In this document: positions 5,439 to 6,269 of the stretch, piece by piece
How positions within the stretch are numbered: the stretch's first letter is position 1
How the letters are laid out: every line of letters starts with the position of its first letter
The notes under the pieces: model-generated
Database searches by the model: none
The model's input: the letters and a program-made list of their open reading frames with translations, nothing else
What the model was told of the DNA's origin: nothing
Program-made: the position numbers and the translations under genes
Assembly: GCA_016210245.1 (NCBI GenBank)
Contig: JACQUR010000452.1
Location: 1-6,269, forward strand
From: Chloroflexota bacterium
GTDB taxonomy: Bacteria; Chloroflexota; UBA6077; JACQUR01
DNA length: 6,269 nucleotides
Direction of reading: 5' to 3'

Positions 5439-6269
5439 TGCGGCCCGGGCAACGGGGCACGAGGCGCGGGCGCTGGTGGGAGGCGCTCGCCTGCGGCGCG
5501 GTCCTGGCGCTGGCCGCGGCGCTCCGCTTCTTCCGCCTCGATGCCCAGAGCCTGTGGTTCGACGAGGGCATCAGCGCCTACCACCTCCAGCGCAGCTTCA
5601 TGGAGGTCGTCCAGGCCACGGCAGGGGACACCCACCCCCCGCTGTACTACTGGACCCTGAAGCTCTGGGCCGGCGTCTTCGGCAGCAGCGAGCTGGGGCT
5701 GCGCTCGCTCTCGGCCGTGTGCGGGGTGGGCGTGGTGGGCCTGACCTGGCTGCTGGGGCGGCGGCTGTTCGGCCCCTGGCCGGCCACCCTGGGCGCGCTG
5801 CTGCTCGCGCTCTCGCCCCTGGCGGTCTACTACAGCCAGGAGGTGCGCATGTACACCCTGGTGGGGCTGCTGGCGCTGCTGGCGGTCCACCTGGCCCTCA
5901 GGTGGCTGAGTCCTGAGTTTCGAGTGCTGAGTGCTGAGTCCCGAGCTCCTCAGCTCGAGACTCAGCACTCAGCACTCAGCACTCAGCACTCAGCACTCGT
6001 CCTGTACGTGCTCGTCGCCGCCGCTACCCTGTACACCCAGTACCTGGGCGCGTCGGTCCTGGCGGCGCTGAACCTCTCGGTGCTCGGAGCGCTGGTTCGG
6101 CAGCCGCGCCGCGCGGCCACCTGGCTGGTGGCCCAGGGCGCGGTGGCGCTGCTGTTCCTGCCCTGGCTGCCGGTGCTGCTCGACCAGAGCCAGCACCGCA
6201 CCCTTAACACCTCCCCGCGCACCCTGCCCAACCTGCTGCTCCAGACCGCGACCGCGCTCACCCTGGGGC
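5438..6269 (+). CDS. GT39/ArnT-like polytopic membrane glycosyltransferase (3' partial)
   Basis: The frame is open from the ATG at 5438, overlapping the preceding stop by one base, to the end of the window (277 codons visible). It shows hallmarks of GT-C enzymes that use lipid-linked sugars on the outer face of the membrane. A first hydrophobic segment (about 16-33) is followed by the loop SLWFDEGISAYH with the acidic pair D42-E43, then DTHPPLYYWTLKLW (H66), then YYSQEVRMYTL near residue 135 and further Leu/Ala-rich membrane segments. Such proteins glycosylate proteins or lipids or complete surface glycans; the acceptor here is unknown. Residues 157-186 are encoded by inverted repeat 4. They form a hydrophilic insert with a repeated STQHSAL motif between two membrane segments, where relatives usually have a short charged loop. 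The frame is kept through the insert, so the gene may be functional. Confidence 0.86.
   Translation, partial: MRPGQRGTRRGRWWEALACGAVLALAAALRFFRLDAQSLWFDEGISAYHLQRSFMEVVQATAGDTHPPLYYWTLKLWAGVFGSSELGLRSLSAVCGVGVVGLTWLLGRRLFGPWPATLGALLLALSPLAVYYSQEVRMYTLVGLLALLAVHLALRWLSPEFRVLSAESRAPQLETQHSALSTQHSALVLYVLVAAATLYTQYLGASVLAALNLSVLGALVRQPRRAATWLVAQGAVALLFLPWLPVLLDQSQHRTLNTSPRTLPNLLLQTATALTLG
5905..5994. repeat. Heptamer-built inverted repeat 4 (unit GCTGAGT), inside a coding region
   Basis: Six left units of 7 nt (5905-5946) are GCTGAGT, CCTGAGT, TTCGAGT, GCTGAGT, GCTGAGT and CCCGAGC. A 6-nt centre (5947-5952) follows, then six right units (5953-5994): GCTCGAG and five ACTCAGC, plus a partial ACT. 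The inner 26 bp (5922-5947 with 5952-5977) pair with one mismatch around a 4-nt loop. The outer units pair less well because left units 2 and 3 have diverged. The block is 90 nt, exactly 30 codons, and is translated without a stop as part of the GT39-like protein. Confidence 0.93.

Noticed and set aside
5905..5994. The GT39-like gene being a pseudogene because of the inserted repeat
   Set aside because: I translated across it codon by codon. The frame stays open from 5438 to the window end, and membrane-segment sequence typical of the family resumes directly after the insert.
5922..5998. CRISPR-like or minisatellite array of CAGCACT units
   Set aside because: The units are contiguous with no spacers and are mirrored by the left arm, so the array belongs to inverted repeat 4.

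Overview
The window is a GC-rich bacterial chromosome segment (clearly above 60% G+C by eye) with every recognisable gene on the + strand. The best guess for the host is a member of the Chloroflexota. This rests on the style of the IstB/DnaC-like ATPase, the mix of exopolysaccharide-type glycosyltransferases with a GT39-like membrane protein, and the heptamer-built intergenic palindromes. No ribosomal marker is present, so the assignment is an inference of moderate strength.

Layout. 1-1113 is the 3' part of a gene for a DnaC/IstB-like AAA+ ATPase whose domain is present twice in one reading frame, with a period of exactly 561 nt. 1204-1695 encodes a short MgtC/SapB-family membrane protein. 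1788-2885 and 2979-4202 encode two different family 4 (GT-B) glycosyltransferases. 4212-5438 encodes a membrane-anchored clan GH-A TIM-barrel glycoside hydrolase. 5438-6269 is the 5' part of a GT39/ArnT-like polytopic glycosyltransferase that runs off the end. The last three genes are tightly packed (9 nt gap, then a 1 nt TGATG overlap). They look like one transcription unit for making, trimming or exporting a cell-surface polysaccharide or glycoconjugate, and the first glycosyltransferase probably belongs to the same locus.

The unusual part of the window is a set of four long inverted repeats. They share a design but not a sequence. Each arm is a tandem array of a 7-nt unit (8-nt in one case), and the second arm is the reverse complement of the first. 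The units are GCGATGA (1107-1171), GGTTGGA (1696-1765), GGACGCGG (2885-2957) and GCTGAGT (5905-5994). The first three fill the gaps between genes and start at, or within a few bases of, the upstream stop codon. The fourth lies inside the GT39-like gene, is 90 nt long (30 codons), and is read through in frame. Variant units are mirrored between arms, which points to one arm being copied from the other. In the intragenic copy, the two units that would put TGA in the coding frame both read CGA. These elements are the strongest candidate for something undescribed. No mobile-element gene, tRNA, rRNA or CRISPR array was seen.
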